Assembly (NCBI GenBank): GCA_020632925.1
Contig: JACKER010000024.1
Coordinates: forward strand, 1 to 64,000
From: Alphaproteobacteria bacterium
Lineage (GTDB): Bacteria; Myxococcota_A; UBA796; GCA-2862545
Direction: 5' to 3'
DNA length: 64,000 nt
A program made the position numbers and the translations under genes. The notes beneath the pieces are model-generated. The model made no database searches, was not told the origin of the DNA, and was given only the letters and a program-made list of their open reading frames with translations. Positions 26,750-34,737 of this stretch are shown piece after piece (the first letter of the stretch is position 1; each line of letters begins with the position of its first letter).

Positions 26750-27475
26750 TCAGCGGCGGCGTGCGAGCACGACAGCGTAGTACACGAGGCCCGCGAGGCA
26801 CTGCCACTGCAGCCCCGAGAGCCCGAGCCACAGTGCGGGCTGCGTCTTGAGCGGCTCGATCAGCAGGCGCCACACGAGGTACCCGACCATCCACGCCTTG
26901 AACCGGTCCCCCTCGCGCGGCGCCGACCACCGGTGGCACAGGGGCGTGAGGACGAGCAGGAACGCGATCTCGTAGAGCGCGGTCGGGTGGCGGAGCACGC
27001 CGTCTCCGAGGTCCATGCCCCAGGGGAGGGTGGTCGGCAGGCCGTGGGTGCCGTCGGTCGTCCCCGCGAGGAAGCAGCCCACGCGCCCGATCGCGAGCCC
27101 GTAGCCGATGGCGCGGACGTAGGCGTCGCCGGTCGCGACCCGTACGCCCATCGCGAGCTTGCCGAGCTCCACCGACCACAGGGCGCCGAGCAGCGCGCCG
27201 ATGATGCTGCGCCCCTGCATCAGGAAGGCCGGGTCGGTCAGGTGCGCCCAGGTCGCGAGCGGGTCCTCGAGCCACCACGACGCCTTCGCGCCCAGCGCGC
27301 CGCCCACCACGCCCACCGTGAGCAGGGTCGCCCGCTGCATCGGGTCCGCGAGCGGATCGTGGGCCGCGCGGTCGCGCAGGAACAGGCGCCAGGCGGCCGC
27401 GTACCCGAGCGACTCCAGCAGCAGGTGGGGGTGGATCGGGATGGCGGTCGGCCACCACGGGTGCAACCCCTCCAT
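26750..27475 (-). CDS. lgt: Prolipoprotein diacylglyceryl transferase (Lgt)-like membrane protein
   Basis: 241 residues with about six or seven membrane helices. It has Lgt hallmarks: RSIIGALLGALW, GRVGCFLAGTTDG (compare GRIGNFIN in E. coli Lgt) and HPTALYE (compare HPSQLYE). Lgt attaches diacylglycerol to the lipobox Cys of prelipoproteins. This organism has many lipoproteins, but the copy sits in an operon with a Mur ligase and GST and may be a specialised paralogue rather than the housekeeping enzyme. The ATG is two bases after the upstream stop. Confidence 0.8.
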   Translation of the reverse strand: MEGLHPWWPTAIPIHPHLLLESLGYAAAWRLFLRDRAAHDPLADPMQRATLLTVGVVGGALGAKASWWLEDPLATWAHLTDPAFLMQGRSIIGALLGALWSVELGKLAMGVRVATGDAYVRAIGYGLAIGRVGCFLAGTTDGTHGLPTTLPWGMDLGDGVLRHPTALYEIAFLLVLTPLCHRWSAPREGDRFKAWMVGYLVWRLLIEPLKTQPALWLGLSGLQWQCLAGLVYYAVVLARRR

Positions 27476-27477
27476 CG

Positions 27478-28236
27478 TCAGCGGAACGCGGCGTACAGGG
27501 CGTCGCGCCAGGCGAGCAGGTCGGCGTGCCGCTCGGCGAGCACCGGGTCCGTGAACGCGCGGCGGTTCGCGGGACCCATGCGCAGACCCGTCGCGGGGGG
27601 ACGGACGAAGGCGAGCGCCTGGGCAGCGGTCAGATCGGCGTATGACAGCTGGCCGAGGAACGTGCGGACCTGGCCCTCCGCGGGGTCGGGCGCCTCCGCG
27701 AGAGCGGCCCGCAGCTCGTCCAGGGCGGCGGTCGCGCGCTGCCGCAGCGCCTCGTCCGAGGGCTGGTCCACGTCGTACTTGCGGAGCACCCGGCGGATGC
27801 CCCAGGCGGAGACGGCGCGCCCGGCGGGGCCGGTCCAGCGGAGGCTGCCGGGCAGCATCTCGGCGAGGGCGTCGGGGTCCTGCAGCGTACGCCGCAGCGC
27901 CAACCCGCGCCCGGCCGCCAGCGCGGTGTCGGCGAGCGCGTCCAGCCGGTGGATCTCGAGGTCGCGGCCCTCGGGGAACAGCGTCGGCCCCACACCCCCC
28001 TCGGCCTCCGCGAAGCGGGCGATCTCGCGCGAGTCGGTCAGCACGCGCTCCCGCATGATCAGCACCGGGACCGTCAGCGGGCCCGTCGCCTCGGTGCGCA
28101 GCCGCCGCAGCCGGGCTTCGCCGAGCACGGGCTGGTAGTGCTCGGAGCGGTACGGCACGCCCCGGAGGTCGAGCGCCCACCGCGCCCGCTCGGACCAGGG
28201 GGAGTAGGGCAGGTGCAGCAGCAGCGGCAGCGCCAC
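27478..28236 (-). CDS. Glutathione S-transferase-like protein
   Basis: 252 residues. The thioredoxin-like N-terminal domain (LHLPYSPWSERARWALDLRGVPY; TVPVLIMRERVLTDSREIARFAE, with a cis-Pro and the Ser of the glutathione site) is followed by an all-helical C-terminal domain. The Ser/Tyr near residue 11 could be catalytic. The GTG directly follows the TAG of the Mur ligase gene, with no gap, so translation is probably coupled. Substrate unknown. Confidence 0.82.
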   Translation of the reverse strand: MALPLLLHLPYSPWSERARWALDLRGVPYRSEHYQPVLGEARLRRLRTEATGPLTVPVLIMRERVLTDSREIARFAEAEGGVGPTLFPEGRDLEIHRLDALADTALAAGRGLALRRTLQDPDALAEMLPGSLRWTGPAGRAVSAWGIRRVLRKYDVDQPSDEALRQRATAALDELRAALAEAPDPAEGQVRTFLGQLSYADLTAAQALAFVRPPATGLRMGPANRRAFTDPVLAERHADLLAWRDALYAAFR

Positions 28237-29817
28237 CTAGACGGCTCGCAGGGCGTCGAGCGCGCCCGCCAGATCCTCGTGCACCAGCGCGAGCAGCAGA
28301 TCCCCGGGCTGCGACCAGGCCGCCAGCGCGCGCACGGCGGCCACCTCGTCGGGCGCCTCCTCCAGCCGCTCCTCGGGCACGCCGACCTCGAGCAGCCCCC
28401 GTCGCAGCAGGGCGACGACCTCGGCGGGGTCCCGCCCGCGGGCATACCCCGGCAGCGGCTTGAGGACGTACCGGTCGCACCCGAGCGCGGCCGCCTCGCG
28501 GGCCAGCTCGAGGACGAGGTGATCCGGGCGGTCGCCTGCCTGCCCGAGCACCATCCCGCGCCGCCGGGCCGGCCAGCGAGCGGACATCTCCCCGAGGCGG
28601 CGCAGCCCGTCCGGGTTGTGGGCGTAGTCCACCAGCGCGGTGGCGCCGCGCACGTCGATCACGTTGGTGCGGCCGGGCACCTGGTCCGGCTCGGGCCGCA
28701 GGTCGTGCAGGCCCTGGGCGATGGCCTCGTCCCCCACGCCCATGGCGGCGGCGGCGAGCGCCGCGGCGAGCGCGTTCTCGACGTTGTGCCGAGCGATGCC
28801 CCCGAGCGTGAGCGGCACGGCGTCCACCCGGGTCAGGAGGCGTCCGTGCAGGCGCAGCTCGTCCCCCTCGAGGCAGGCCTCCGCCGGACCCTCCGTGGAG
28901 AACCGGTGCACCACGAGGTCGGGGCGCCGGGCGAGGACCTCGGGCAGGACCGTCTCCAGCCCGACGTCACCGGCCCGGATCACCAGCGTCCCACCGCGCC
29001 GCACGGCGTCCGCCAGCAGGAGCTTCACGCGGGCGAGCTCGACCACCGTGTCGATGCCGTACTCCCCGAGGTGATCCGCGCTCGTGTTGGTCAGCACGGC
29101 GACGTCGGCGTTCTCGACCAACAGACCCCGGCGCAGCAGGCCCCCGCGGGCCGACTCCAGCACCGCGAAGTTCGGGCGGTCGTGACGGAGGATGCGGCGC
29201 GTGGCCTCGGCGCCCGACCAGTCGCCCTCCTCCAGGGTGTCTCGGCCGATGCGCAGTCCGGTGGACGTGGCGACACCCGGCAGCCACCCGTCCGCCCACG
29301 CGATCGCGGCGATCATCAGCGAGGTCGTGGTCTTCCCGTTCGTCCCGCTCACCAGGGCGAGCGGGCAGTGGCGCAGCGGCTCGTCCCGCGACGGATCGAC
29401 CGGGAGCTCCTCCCAGGACCAGGTGCGGGACCGGCGCCCGACGCCGACCGTCAGCCCGTGCTCGTCGGCGAACCAGGGACGGCCCGAGCCGGCGACACGG
29501 TCGACGAAGGCCTGCAGCTCGGGATCGCGGCGCAGCTCCGGCATGGGCTCGTCGCTCGCGCCGGTGGCGAGGTCGAGCAGCACCGCCGCGTGGTATCGCA
29601 GCCAGGGCGGGCACTCGACCGCCAGCGTGACGTGTCCGCCGTGGATGCGGACGTGCACCGGGCCGAGCCCGTGCTCGACGCACAGCTCCCGCGCTCGGCT
29701 GGCCCAGCGGGCCGCCGTGGGCTCCGCCTCCGCGGGCTCGAGCTCCGCGTCGACCGCGGCGCCGCCGCGAGGGAGGAGAGGATGTCGGCCGTGGATCCGT
29801 CGGCTCTCGGGGATCAT
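28237..29817 (-). CDS. Mur-ligase-family ATP-dependent amide ligase (cyanophycin-synthetase-like C-half)
   Basis: 526 residues. It has the Mur ligase P-loop SGTNGKTTT near residue 160, NTSADHLGEYG, a central GGIARHNVENALAA and DYAHNPDGLRRL near residue 390. This pattern is closest to the C-terminal half of cyanophycin synthetase. The ATP-grasp half is missing; instead there is a unique N-terminal domain of about 140 residues. It probably joins an amino acid to a carboxylate or peptide. The ATG overlaps the upstream stop (ATGA). Confidence 0.83.
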   Translation of the reverse strand: MIPESRRIHGRHPLLPRGGAAVDAELEPAEAEPTAARWASRARELCVEHGLGPVHVRIHGGHVTLAVECPPWLRYHAAVLLDLATGASDEPMPELRRDPELQAFVDRVAGSGRPWFADEHGLTVGVGRRSRTWSWEELPVDPSRDEPLRHCPLALVSGTNGKTTTSLMIAAIAWADGWLPGVATSTGLRIGRDTLEEGDWSGAEATRRILRHDRPNFAVLESARGGLLRRGLLVENADVAVLTNTSADHLGEYGIDTVVELARVKLLLADAVRRGGTLVIRAGDVGLETVLPEVLARRPDLVVHRFSTEGPAEACLEGDELRLHGRLLTRVDAVPLTLGGIARHNVENALAAALAAAAMGVGDEAIAQGLHDLRPEPDQVPGRTNVIDVRGATALVDYAHNPDGLRRLGEMSARWPARRRGMVLGQAGDRPDHLVLELAREAAALGCDRYVLKPLPGYARGRDPAEVVALLRRGLLEVGVPEERLEEAPDEVAAVRALAAWSQPGDLLLALVHEDLAGALDALRAV

Positions 29818-30221
29818 GGGACGACGGCGCCCGCCTCGATCCAGACGCGCATCGGATCCACCGTCTCGAGCGGCAGCAGGGCGCCCGGTGGCATGTCGAG
29901 CCCCTGGCCGGACACCGCTCTCCACAACCTGCTGCCGTCCGGGTCGAACGGCACGACGTACGCCCCGAACCCGCCCGTGATGTCGTTGGCGATCGCGGAG
30001 TGCAGGTTGAAGCCGGCCGTCGCCGGGTGGCAGACGTCGCAGTGTTCGGTGAACAGCTGCTCCATGCCGGCCCAGGTCGGCGGATAGCCCTCGGGGACGG
30101 CGGTGTGTTCGGGCACCGCGGAGTGGGTGGTCGAACCGTCGGTGTCGTCCGTGGGCGTGGGCTCGTCCGTGGGGGTGTCGGAGGAGCTTCCCGAGCACGC
30201 GAAGAAGGCGATCATCAGCAT
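29814..30221 (-). CDS. Small c-type-cytochrome-like lipoprotein
   Basis: 135 residues, starting MLMIAFFACSGSS, a minimal lipoprotein signal. A Thr/Asp/Pro linker is followed by one heme site (HCDVCHP) and the pattern DGSRLWRAV, MPPGALLP and VWIEAGA, as in the small cytochrome domains common in Planctomycetes and Myxococcota. Met in MPPG may be the sixth ligand. It heads the operon with Mur ligase, GST and Lgt-like genes. An ATG at 30215 is an alternative start. Confidence 0.78.
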   Translation of the reverse strand: MLMIAFFACSGSSSDTPTDEPTPTDDTDGSTTHSAVPEHTAVPEGYPPTWAGMEQLFTEHCDVCHPATAGFNLHSAIANDITGGFGAYVVPFDPDGSRLWRAVSGQGLDMPPGALLPLETVDPMRVWIEAGAVVP

Positions 30222-30235
30222 CCCCGAACCGTACC

Positions 30236-30245
30236 ACTGTAGGAT
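30236..30245. promoter_or_regulatory. Overlapping divergent -10 boxes
   Basis: The 42-bp gap between divergent starts holds TACAGT on the minus strand (30241 to 30236) and TAGGAT on the plus strand (30240-30245). The boxes overlap by two bases, so the two promoters probably exclude each other. Inferred from position only. Confidence 0.4.
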
Positions 30246-30263
30246 GCGCGCCGGGAGGTGGGT

Positions 30264-31889
30264 GTGACGCGTCCGATCGGTGAGGTGGCGGCGGCCCTCG
30301 GGCTCGAGCAGCACGAGTGGGACGGCTGGGGACCCGGCCGCGCGAAGGTGACGCTGGACGCGGTCGACCGCGGTCGCGTCCGCGATGGCCAGGGACGCCT
30401 GATCCTCGTCACCGCGATGACGCCGACGCCTGCGGGCGAGGGGAAGACGACCACCAGCATCGGCCTGGTCCAGGGGCTGGCCCGGATCGGGGAGAACGCG
30501 GTGGCCTGCTTGCGCGAGCCGTCGCTCGGCCCGGTGTTCGGCGCGAAGGGCGGCGGCACCGGCGGTGGCCTCTCGCGGCTCCAGCCGGCCGACGCGATCG
30601 ACCTGCACTTCACGGGCGACCTGCACGCCATCACCGCCGCGAACAACCTCCTCGCGGCGATGGTGGACAACAACCTGTACCACCGGCTGGAGCCGCAGAT
30701 CGACGCGCGCCGGGTGCTGTGGCGCCGCGTCATGGACATGAACGATCGCGCGCTGCGCGACGTGATCACGGGGCTCGGTGGCAACGGCTCGGTCCGCGAG
30801 GCCAACGTCGACATCACGGCTGCGAGCGAGGTCATGGCGGCGTTCTGCCTGGCGTCGGGCGCGGAGGATTTGCGGGCCCGTATCGCCAGGATCATCGTCG
30901 GTTTCTCCTCGTCGGGCGACCCCGTGACGGCGGACGACCTGGGCGCGACCGGGGCGATGATGGCGCTGCTCCTGGACGCGCTGCGCCCGAACATCGCGCA
31001 GACGACCGAGGGCGTGCCGGCGATCATCCACGGCGGCCCGTTCGCCAACATCGCCCACGGCTGCAGCAGCGTGCTCGGGACGCGGCTGGGACTCGGGCGT
31101 GCGGACTGGGTCGTGACCGAGGCGGGCTTCGCCTTCGATCTGGGTGGCGAGAAGTTCTACGACATCAAGTGCCGCACGGCGGGCCTGGACACGGCGGCGG
31201 TCGTCGTCGTCGGCACCATCCGGGCGCTGCGCTGGCACGGCGGCGGCGACGTCGACACGCCGGACCCGGCGGCGGTCGCGCGCGGCCTCGCGAACCTGCA
31301 GAAGCACGTCGAGAACGTGGGTGTGTTCGGCGAGCGGCCCATCGTCGCCCTGAACCGGCGCCCGACGGACACGGCCGAGGAGATCGCGGTGGTCCGCGAG
31401 CGCTTCCTCGGGCTCGGCATCCCCATCGCGGAGGCCGATCCCTACGGCAGCGGCGGCGAGGGCTGCACCCGCCTCGCGGAGCTCGTGGTGGAGCACGCCG
31501 AGCGCGAGTCCATCCCGTACACCCCGCTCTACCAGCTCGAGCAGCCGGTGATGGAGAAGGTCACGGCGATCGCGACCCGCATCTACGGCGCGAGCTCGGT
31601 CGTGTGGACCAAGCGCGCGAAGAGCGATCTGGCGCGGATCAAGCGCCTCGGCCTGTCGAACCTCCCCGTGTGCATGGCCAAGACGCAGTCCTCGCTCTCG
31701 GACGACGCGTCGCTGCGCAACCGGCCCGACGGCTTCGCGGTCACGGTGCAGGACGTGCGCATCAACGCCGGCGCCGGCTTCCTGGTCGCCATCCTCGGCG
31801 ACATGCTGCGGATGCCGGGCCTGCCGAAGCGCCCGAACGCCCTGGACATCGACGTCCGCGACGGCAAGATCGTCGGCCTCCGCGGCTAG
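30264..31889 (+). CDS. fhs: Formate--tetrahydrofolate ligase
   Basis: 541 residues, close to the family length of about 556. It has the ATP site TPTPAGEGKTTTSIGL near residue 53 and the conserved EPSLGPVFGAKGGGTGGG and LHFTGDLHAITAANN. It makes 10-formyl-tetrahydrofolate from formate and ATP for one-carbon metabolism. The start is a GTG at 30264 with GGGAGG five bases upstream; the GTG at 30258 overlaps that site. It is a single gene, convergent with the cytochrome operon. Confidence 0.97.
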   Translation: MTRPIGEVAAALGLEQHEWDGWGPGRAKVTLDAVDRGRVRDGQGRLILVTAMTPTPAGEGKTTTSIGLVQGLARIGENAVACLREPSLGPVFGAKGGGTGGGLSRLQPADAIDLHFTGDLHAITAANNLLAAMVDNNLYHRLEPQIDARRVLWRRVMDMNDRALRDVITGLGGNGSVREANVDITAASEVMAAFCLASGAEDLRARIARIIVGFSSSGDPVTADDLGATGAMMALLLDALRPNIAQTTEGVPAIIHGGPFANIAHGCSSVLGTRLGLGRADWVVTEAGFAFDLGGEKFYDIKCRTAGLDTAAVVVVGTIRALRWHGGGDVDTPDPAAVARGLANLQKHVENVGVFGERPIVALNRRPTDTAEEIAVVRERFLGLGIPIAEADPYGSGGEGCTRLAELVVEHAERESIPYTPLYQLEQPVMEKVTAIATRIYGASSVVWTKRAKSDLARIKRLGLSNLPVCMAKTQSSLSDDASLRNRPDGFAVTVQDVRINAGAGFLVAILGDMLRMPGLPKRPNALDIDVRDGKIVGLRG

Positions 31890-31906
31890 GACGACGATCC
31901 AGCGGC

Positions 31907-31989
31907 CAACATCGCCGACAACTTGCGCTTCGCTCGTCGCGTACAGAAGTACGCTTCCTCGCTTCAGCGCGGCGTTGTCGACGATGTTG
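31907..31989. repeat. 83-bp imperfect palindrome between convergent genes
   Basis: Outer arms 31907-31928 and 31967-31989 pair with few mismatches (CAACATCGCCGACAAC against GTTGTCGACGATGTTG). The centre has a perfect 6-bp hairpin, GCGTAC-AGAA-GTACGC (31939-31954). It lies in the 204-bp gap between fhs and the convergent DHC gene. It may be a bidirectional terminator or a dispersed palindromic repeat. The rest of the gap (31990-32093) shows nothing clear. Confidence 0.6.
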
Positions 31990-32093
31990 CCACGCTGGCT
32001 CGCCGTCCTTTGGCCTCGCGGAAGGGGCGTGACACGGGCATGGGAGGAACCCGGGCGCGAGACCGCTCCGCGAACGACGCGCCACGGCCTGGG

Positions 32094-32663
32094 CTAGCGC
32101 GGGATCCGGATCTCGTGCTCCGAGAACCGGCCCTCGACCGCGCCGGGGTGGCACGCCTTGCAGTTCGACCAGCTGCGGATCTCCGCGTTGCTCGTCACGA
32201 AGCGCGTGGACAGCTCCTCGAGGTGCTCGGCGCGCAGGGCGGGGATGGTCGAGATGCGGTCGGGCGTCGTGCCCCGCGTCGCCGCCGCGATCCACGCGGA
32301 CAGGGGCGCTGCGGCCTTCTCGGCGGCCCCGGTGTCCGCGACCAGCTTCAGGCGCGCGAGCGTCGCCTCGTCGACGGACGCGTCGTCCCCGAAGTGGTGC
32401 TGCAGGTCACCGAGCATCTTCGCCCAGGCGCGCGCGGGCAGCAGCCCCGGCGAGTAGGGCATGTGGCAGCTACCGCACTCGGTGAGCCAGACCGCGTCGG
32501 TGGTGGGCTCCACGCCGGGCCCACCGCTCCAGCCACCGTTGCCGTGGCGCTCGTGCTCCTCGTGCTCGCCACGCTCGCCGCGCTCGCCCCACCCCTCCCA
32601 GCCCTCTTCGCCCAGGGCGAGCGAGCAGCCGAGCGTCCAGATCGCCAGCCAGGCGCCGCTCAT
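32094..32663 (-). CDS. Diheme c-type cytochrome (DHC family)
   Basis: 189 residues with a short signal (MSGAWLAIWTLGCSLALG) and two heme motifs: CGSCH in the DHC-typical ECGSCHMPYSPGLLPARAW, and CKACH near the C-terminus. Between them is a His-bearing helical region. A Gly/Glu/His-rich stretch (GERGEHEEHERHG) lies after the signal. In purple bacteria and Shewanella, DHC passes electrons to the SHP cytochrome. The ATG overlaps the SHP-like stop (ATGA), consistent with joint function. Confidence 0.88.
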   Translation of the reverse strand: MSGAWLAIWTLGCSLALGEEGWEGWGERGERGEHEEHERHGNGGWSGGPGVEPTTDAVWLTECGSCHMPYSPGLLPARAWAKMLGDLQHHFGDDASVDEATLARLKLVADTGAAEKAAAPLSAWIAAATRGTTPDRISTIPALRAEHLEELSTRFVTSNAEIRSWSNCKACHPGAVEGRFSEHEIRIPR

Positions 32664-33040
32664 CGCGCACCCCCAGCCACCAGGTAGGCGAGGACATCGG
32701 CCTTCTCGGAGGCCGAGCACTCCCGACCGAGCGTCCAGCGGCAGTTCCGGCCGAACCACTTCTCGATCTTCGCGGGGTCGGTCAGGCGCTCGGCGGCGGT
32801 CATCGGCTCGATCGGCTCGCCGGTGGTGGCATGCTTGCCGGCCGTGTCGAGCGAGCTCCCGTGGCAGGTGGTGCAGCTACGGGCCGCGCCGCCGTCGGGC
32901 GCGGCGTGCTCGGTCGCCCAGAACGTGGCGCCGCGCGCGGCGTCGGGGGTGGCACCCTGGCTGGTGTAGTGCGCCAGCAGGCTGTCGGTGGCGGAGGTCG
33001 GCGCGGCCTGCGCGGCGACCAGGAACCAGGTGACGATCAC
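32660..33040 (-). CDS. SHP-type (DUF1924) c-type cytochrome
   Basis: 126 residues from a GTG at 33040, with GGAGGG upstream and a GTGA overlap with the b561 gene. It has a signal (VIVTWFLVAAQA), one heme site CTTCHG and the SHP/DUF1924 signature KIEKWFGRNCRWTLGREC with EKADVLAYL. SHP of Rhodobacter sphaeroides is an oxygen-binding cytochrome c with an Asn axial ligand, partner of DHC and a cytochrome b. The Cys pair in FGRNC...GREC matches the family's disulfide. Periplasmic. Confidence 0.9.
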   Translation of the reverse strand: MIVTWFLVAAQAAPTSATDSLLAHYTSQGATPDAARGATFWATEHAAPDGGAARSCTTCHGSSLDTAGKHATTGEPIEPMTAAERLTDPAKIEKWFGRNCRWTLGRECSASEKADVLAYLVAGGAR

Positions 33041-34020
33041 GTCTCCCTCCTGTCTTCGGGGTGGGCCGCCCGGGCGTCGAACGAACCCCGCTCGGCGTCC
33101 GGGTGGCAGTCGGCGCAGCGGGTGCGGGGCTCGTCGCCGAGCGGCACCGCCGCGTGGATGCCCTCCCACCAGGGGAGGGTGGTGATGCGCTGCGGGAGCG
33201 CGTTCGCGTCGACCGTGGCCGCGATCCGCACGGCGTGCTCGGTCTCGCCGGCGTCGGCGCCGTGCGCCGTGGCCCAGGCGCGCAGCTCGTCGGCGGTGGC
33301 GGGGTCGAGGCCGAGGAACTCACCGAAGTGGTCCTCGCTCGCGAGCATCGCGTCCCAGGAGCGCGCGGGCAGCAGGTCGGGCGGGAACGCGAGGTGGCAG
33401 TCGCCGCACTCCCGGTCCCAGGCGACGGGGCGCTGGAGCGGTGCGGGTGCCCGGTCGGGGAGGGCGACGACCAGCGGGGCGGCGGCGACCAGGGCAACCG
33501 CCACGCCGGTGCGCAGGCGGACCGCGGGGCCCGTGACCCCCTTCCGCCCGTCGACCATCGCGCGGACGAGGTTGCGACGCTCGGCCCAGGACTGCTTGGC
33601 GACGCCCGCCAGGTGGACCGCGAGCCACGCCACGCCGGCCCAGGCGAGCGCGCGATGGACGCTGTGCACGGCGATGCCCATCGGAGCGCTCACGAGCCCG
33701 GCCGCCGGCCCGCGACCCTCCTCACCGCCCAGCACGAGGACGCCGGTGAGGGCCAGGCCGAGGACCAGCGCCAGCGCCGTGACGGCGCTGAGAGCCGCCG
33801 GCAGCGTGTGGACCCGCGTGAACGCCCGCCAGCGGGAGGTGGGCTCACCGACGACGCCCCAGCCGAAGCGGAAGGCCACGAGCCCCACCGCGAGCGTGCC
33901 GAGGACCACGTGCGCGCGGCCGCGGGTGAGCTCGTCACCCGTCAGGAACGCGGCGACGGCGCTGGCGGCGAGCCCCCAGTGGAACAGTCGCAGCGGCAGA
34001 TCCCACGTGCGCGTCGACAT
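33037..34020 (-). CDS. Cytochrome b561 fused to a diheme c domain
   Basis: 327 residues. The N-terminal 185 residues form a four-helix cytochrome b561/hydrogenase-b-type membrane domain with heme His residues (LRLFHWGLAAS, HVVLGTL, HSVHRALAWAGVAWLAVHL). The C-terminal 130 residues are a DHC-like domain with CGDCH (in ECGDCHLAFPPDLLPARSW) and CADCH. The fusion would carry quinol electrons directly to periplasmic hemes. With a separate DHC in the same operon this is a double DHC set. GGGAGG lies six bases before the ATG. Confidence 0.9.
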   Translation of the reverse strand: MSTRTWDLPLRLFHWGLAASAVAAFLTGDELTRGRAHVVLGTLAVGLVAFRFGWGVVGEPTSRWRAFTRVHTLPAALSAVTALALVLGLALTGVLVLGGEEGRGPAAGLVSAPMGIAVHSVHRALAWAGVAWLAVHLAGVAKQSWAERRNLVRAMVDGRKGVTGPAVRLRTGVAVALVAAAPLVVALPDRAPAPLQRPVAWDRECGDCHLAFPPDLLPARSWDAMLASEDHFGEFLGLDPATADELRAWATAHGADAGETEHAVRIAATVDANALPQRITTLPWWEGIHAAVPLGDEPRTRCADCHPDAERGSFDARAAHPEDRRET

Positions 34021-34035
34021 CGACGACCTCCCACA

Positions 34036-34056
34036 CCCACCACGTCATCCGGTGGG
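34036..34056 (-). promoter_or_regulatory. Hairpin in the leader of the cytochrome operon
   Basis: CCCACC (34036-34041) and GGTGGG (34051-34056) form a perfect 6-bp inverted repeat with a 9-base loop, just upstream of the GGGAGG of the b561 gene on the minus strand. It may affect translation or be an operator; nothing more can be said. Confidence 0.3.
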
Positions 34057-34100
34057 GTGAGGGTCGATGTGGGGCGCCCTTAGAAGTGCGTGAGACCCTC

Positions 34101-34691
34101 TCAGGCCTCGTCGCGGCGCGCCCAGCGGGTCAGCGCGAGCCAGCCCGCGCCCTCCATCCCGCTCGACGCCATCGCCACGACCCGCACCGCGTCGTCGTGA
34201 CCCAGCGGCAGCCGCGACTCGAGGTCGGCGTGCCGCGCGTCGGCGACCGTCGCCGGCGCGAGCAGCAGCAGGCCCGCCATCAGCGGACGACGGGCGGCGC
34301 CGGGCAGCACGTGGCCACGCCCGAGGAGGACGGTCGCGAGGCCCCAGGCGGGGAGCCCGTGCGGGAAGAGCGCGGCGGGGAGCACGGCCGCGAGGTCGAA
34401 GCCCGCGACCGGGGCCTGACGCCGCGCGAGCGCCAGCAGCGTGAACGCGACGAACGGGGCGCCTGCCGCGACCGCCAGCGCCGTTGGCTCGGTGGGCAGC
34501 GGCGCCCGCACCAGCAGCGGTCCGAGGTGCGTCCACAGCGCGATCCCGGTCACGGCTGCCAGCCCGCCGAGGACCGAGGCGCGGAGCCACCGTCCGGCGC
34601 GCAGGTCGAGGGCCGCGAGGGCGGCCCAGGTGGGGACGAGGAGGCAGGCCGCGCCCCATTCGGCGAGCCAGGTCGGGAGGTACGGGTCCAT
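34101..34691 (-). CDS. Multi-pass membrane protein of unknown function
   Basis: 196 residues with about five or six hydrophobic segments (WGAACLLVPTWAALAALDL, GLAAVTGIALWTHLGPLLV, PFVAFTLLALA, MAGLLLLAPATVAD). It ends in a soluble Arg-rich tail. No family recognised; small tetraspan proteins near cytochromes are common, but no heme ligands stand out. The ATG at 34691 is chosen since a TAGCTT box ends eight bases before it, implying a leaderless mRNA. Confidence 0.68.
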   Translation of the reverse strand: MDPYLPTWLAEWGAACLLVPTWAALAALDLRAGRWLRASVLGGLAAVTGIALWTHLGPLLVRAPLPTEPTALAVAAGAPFVAFTLLALARRQAPVAGFDLAAVLPAALFPHGLPAWGLATVLLGRGHVLPGAARRPLMAGLLLLAPATVADARHADLESRLPLGHDDAVRVVAMASSGMEGAGWLALTRWARRDEA

Positions 34692-34737
34692 GGGGCGCGA
34701 AGCTAGGCGCCGTTTGCCGGCCGACAACCCCCCGCTT

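Noticed and set aside
31907..31989. Integron attC site
   Set aside because: The palindrome has AAC and GTT near its ends but lacks RYYYAAC and GTTRRRY, and there is no cassette array.
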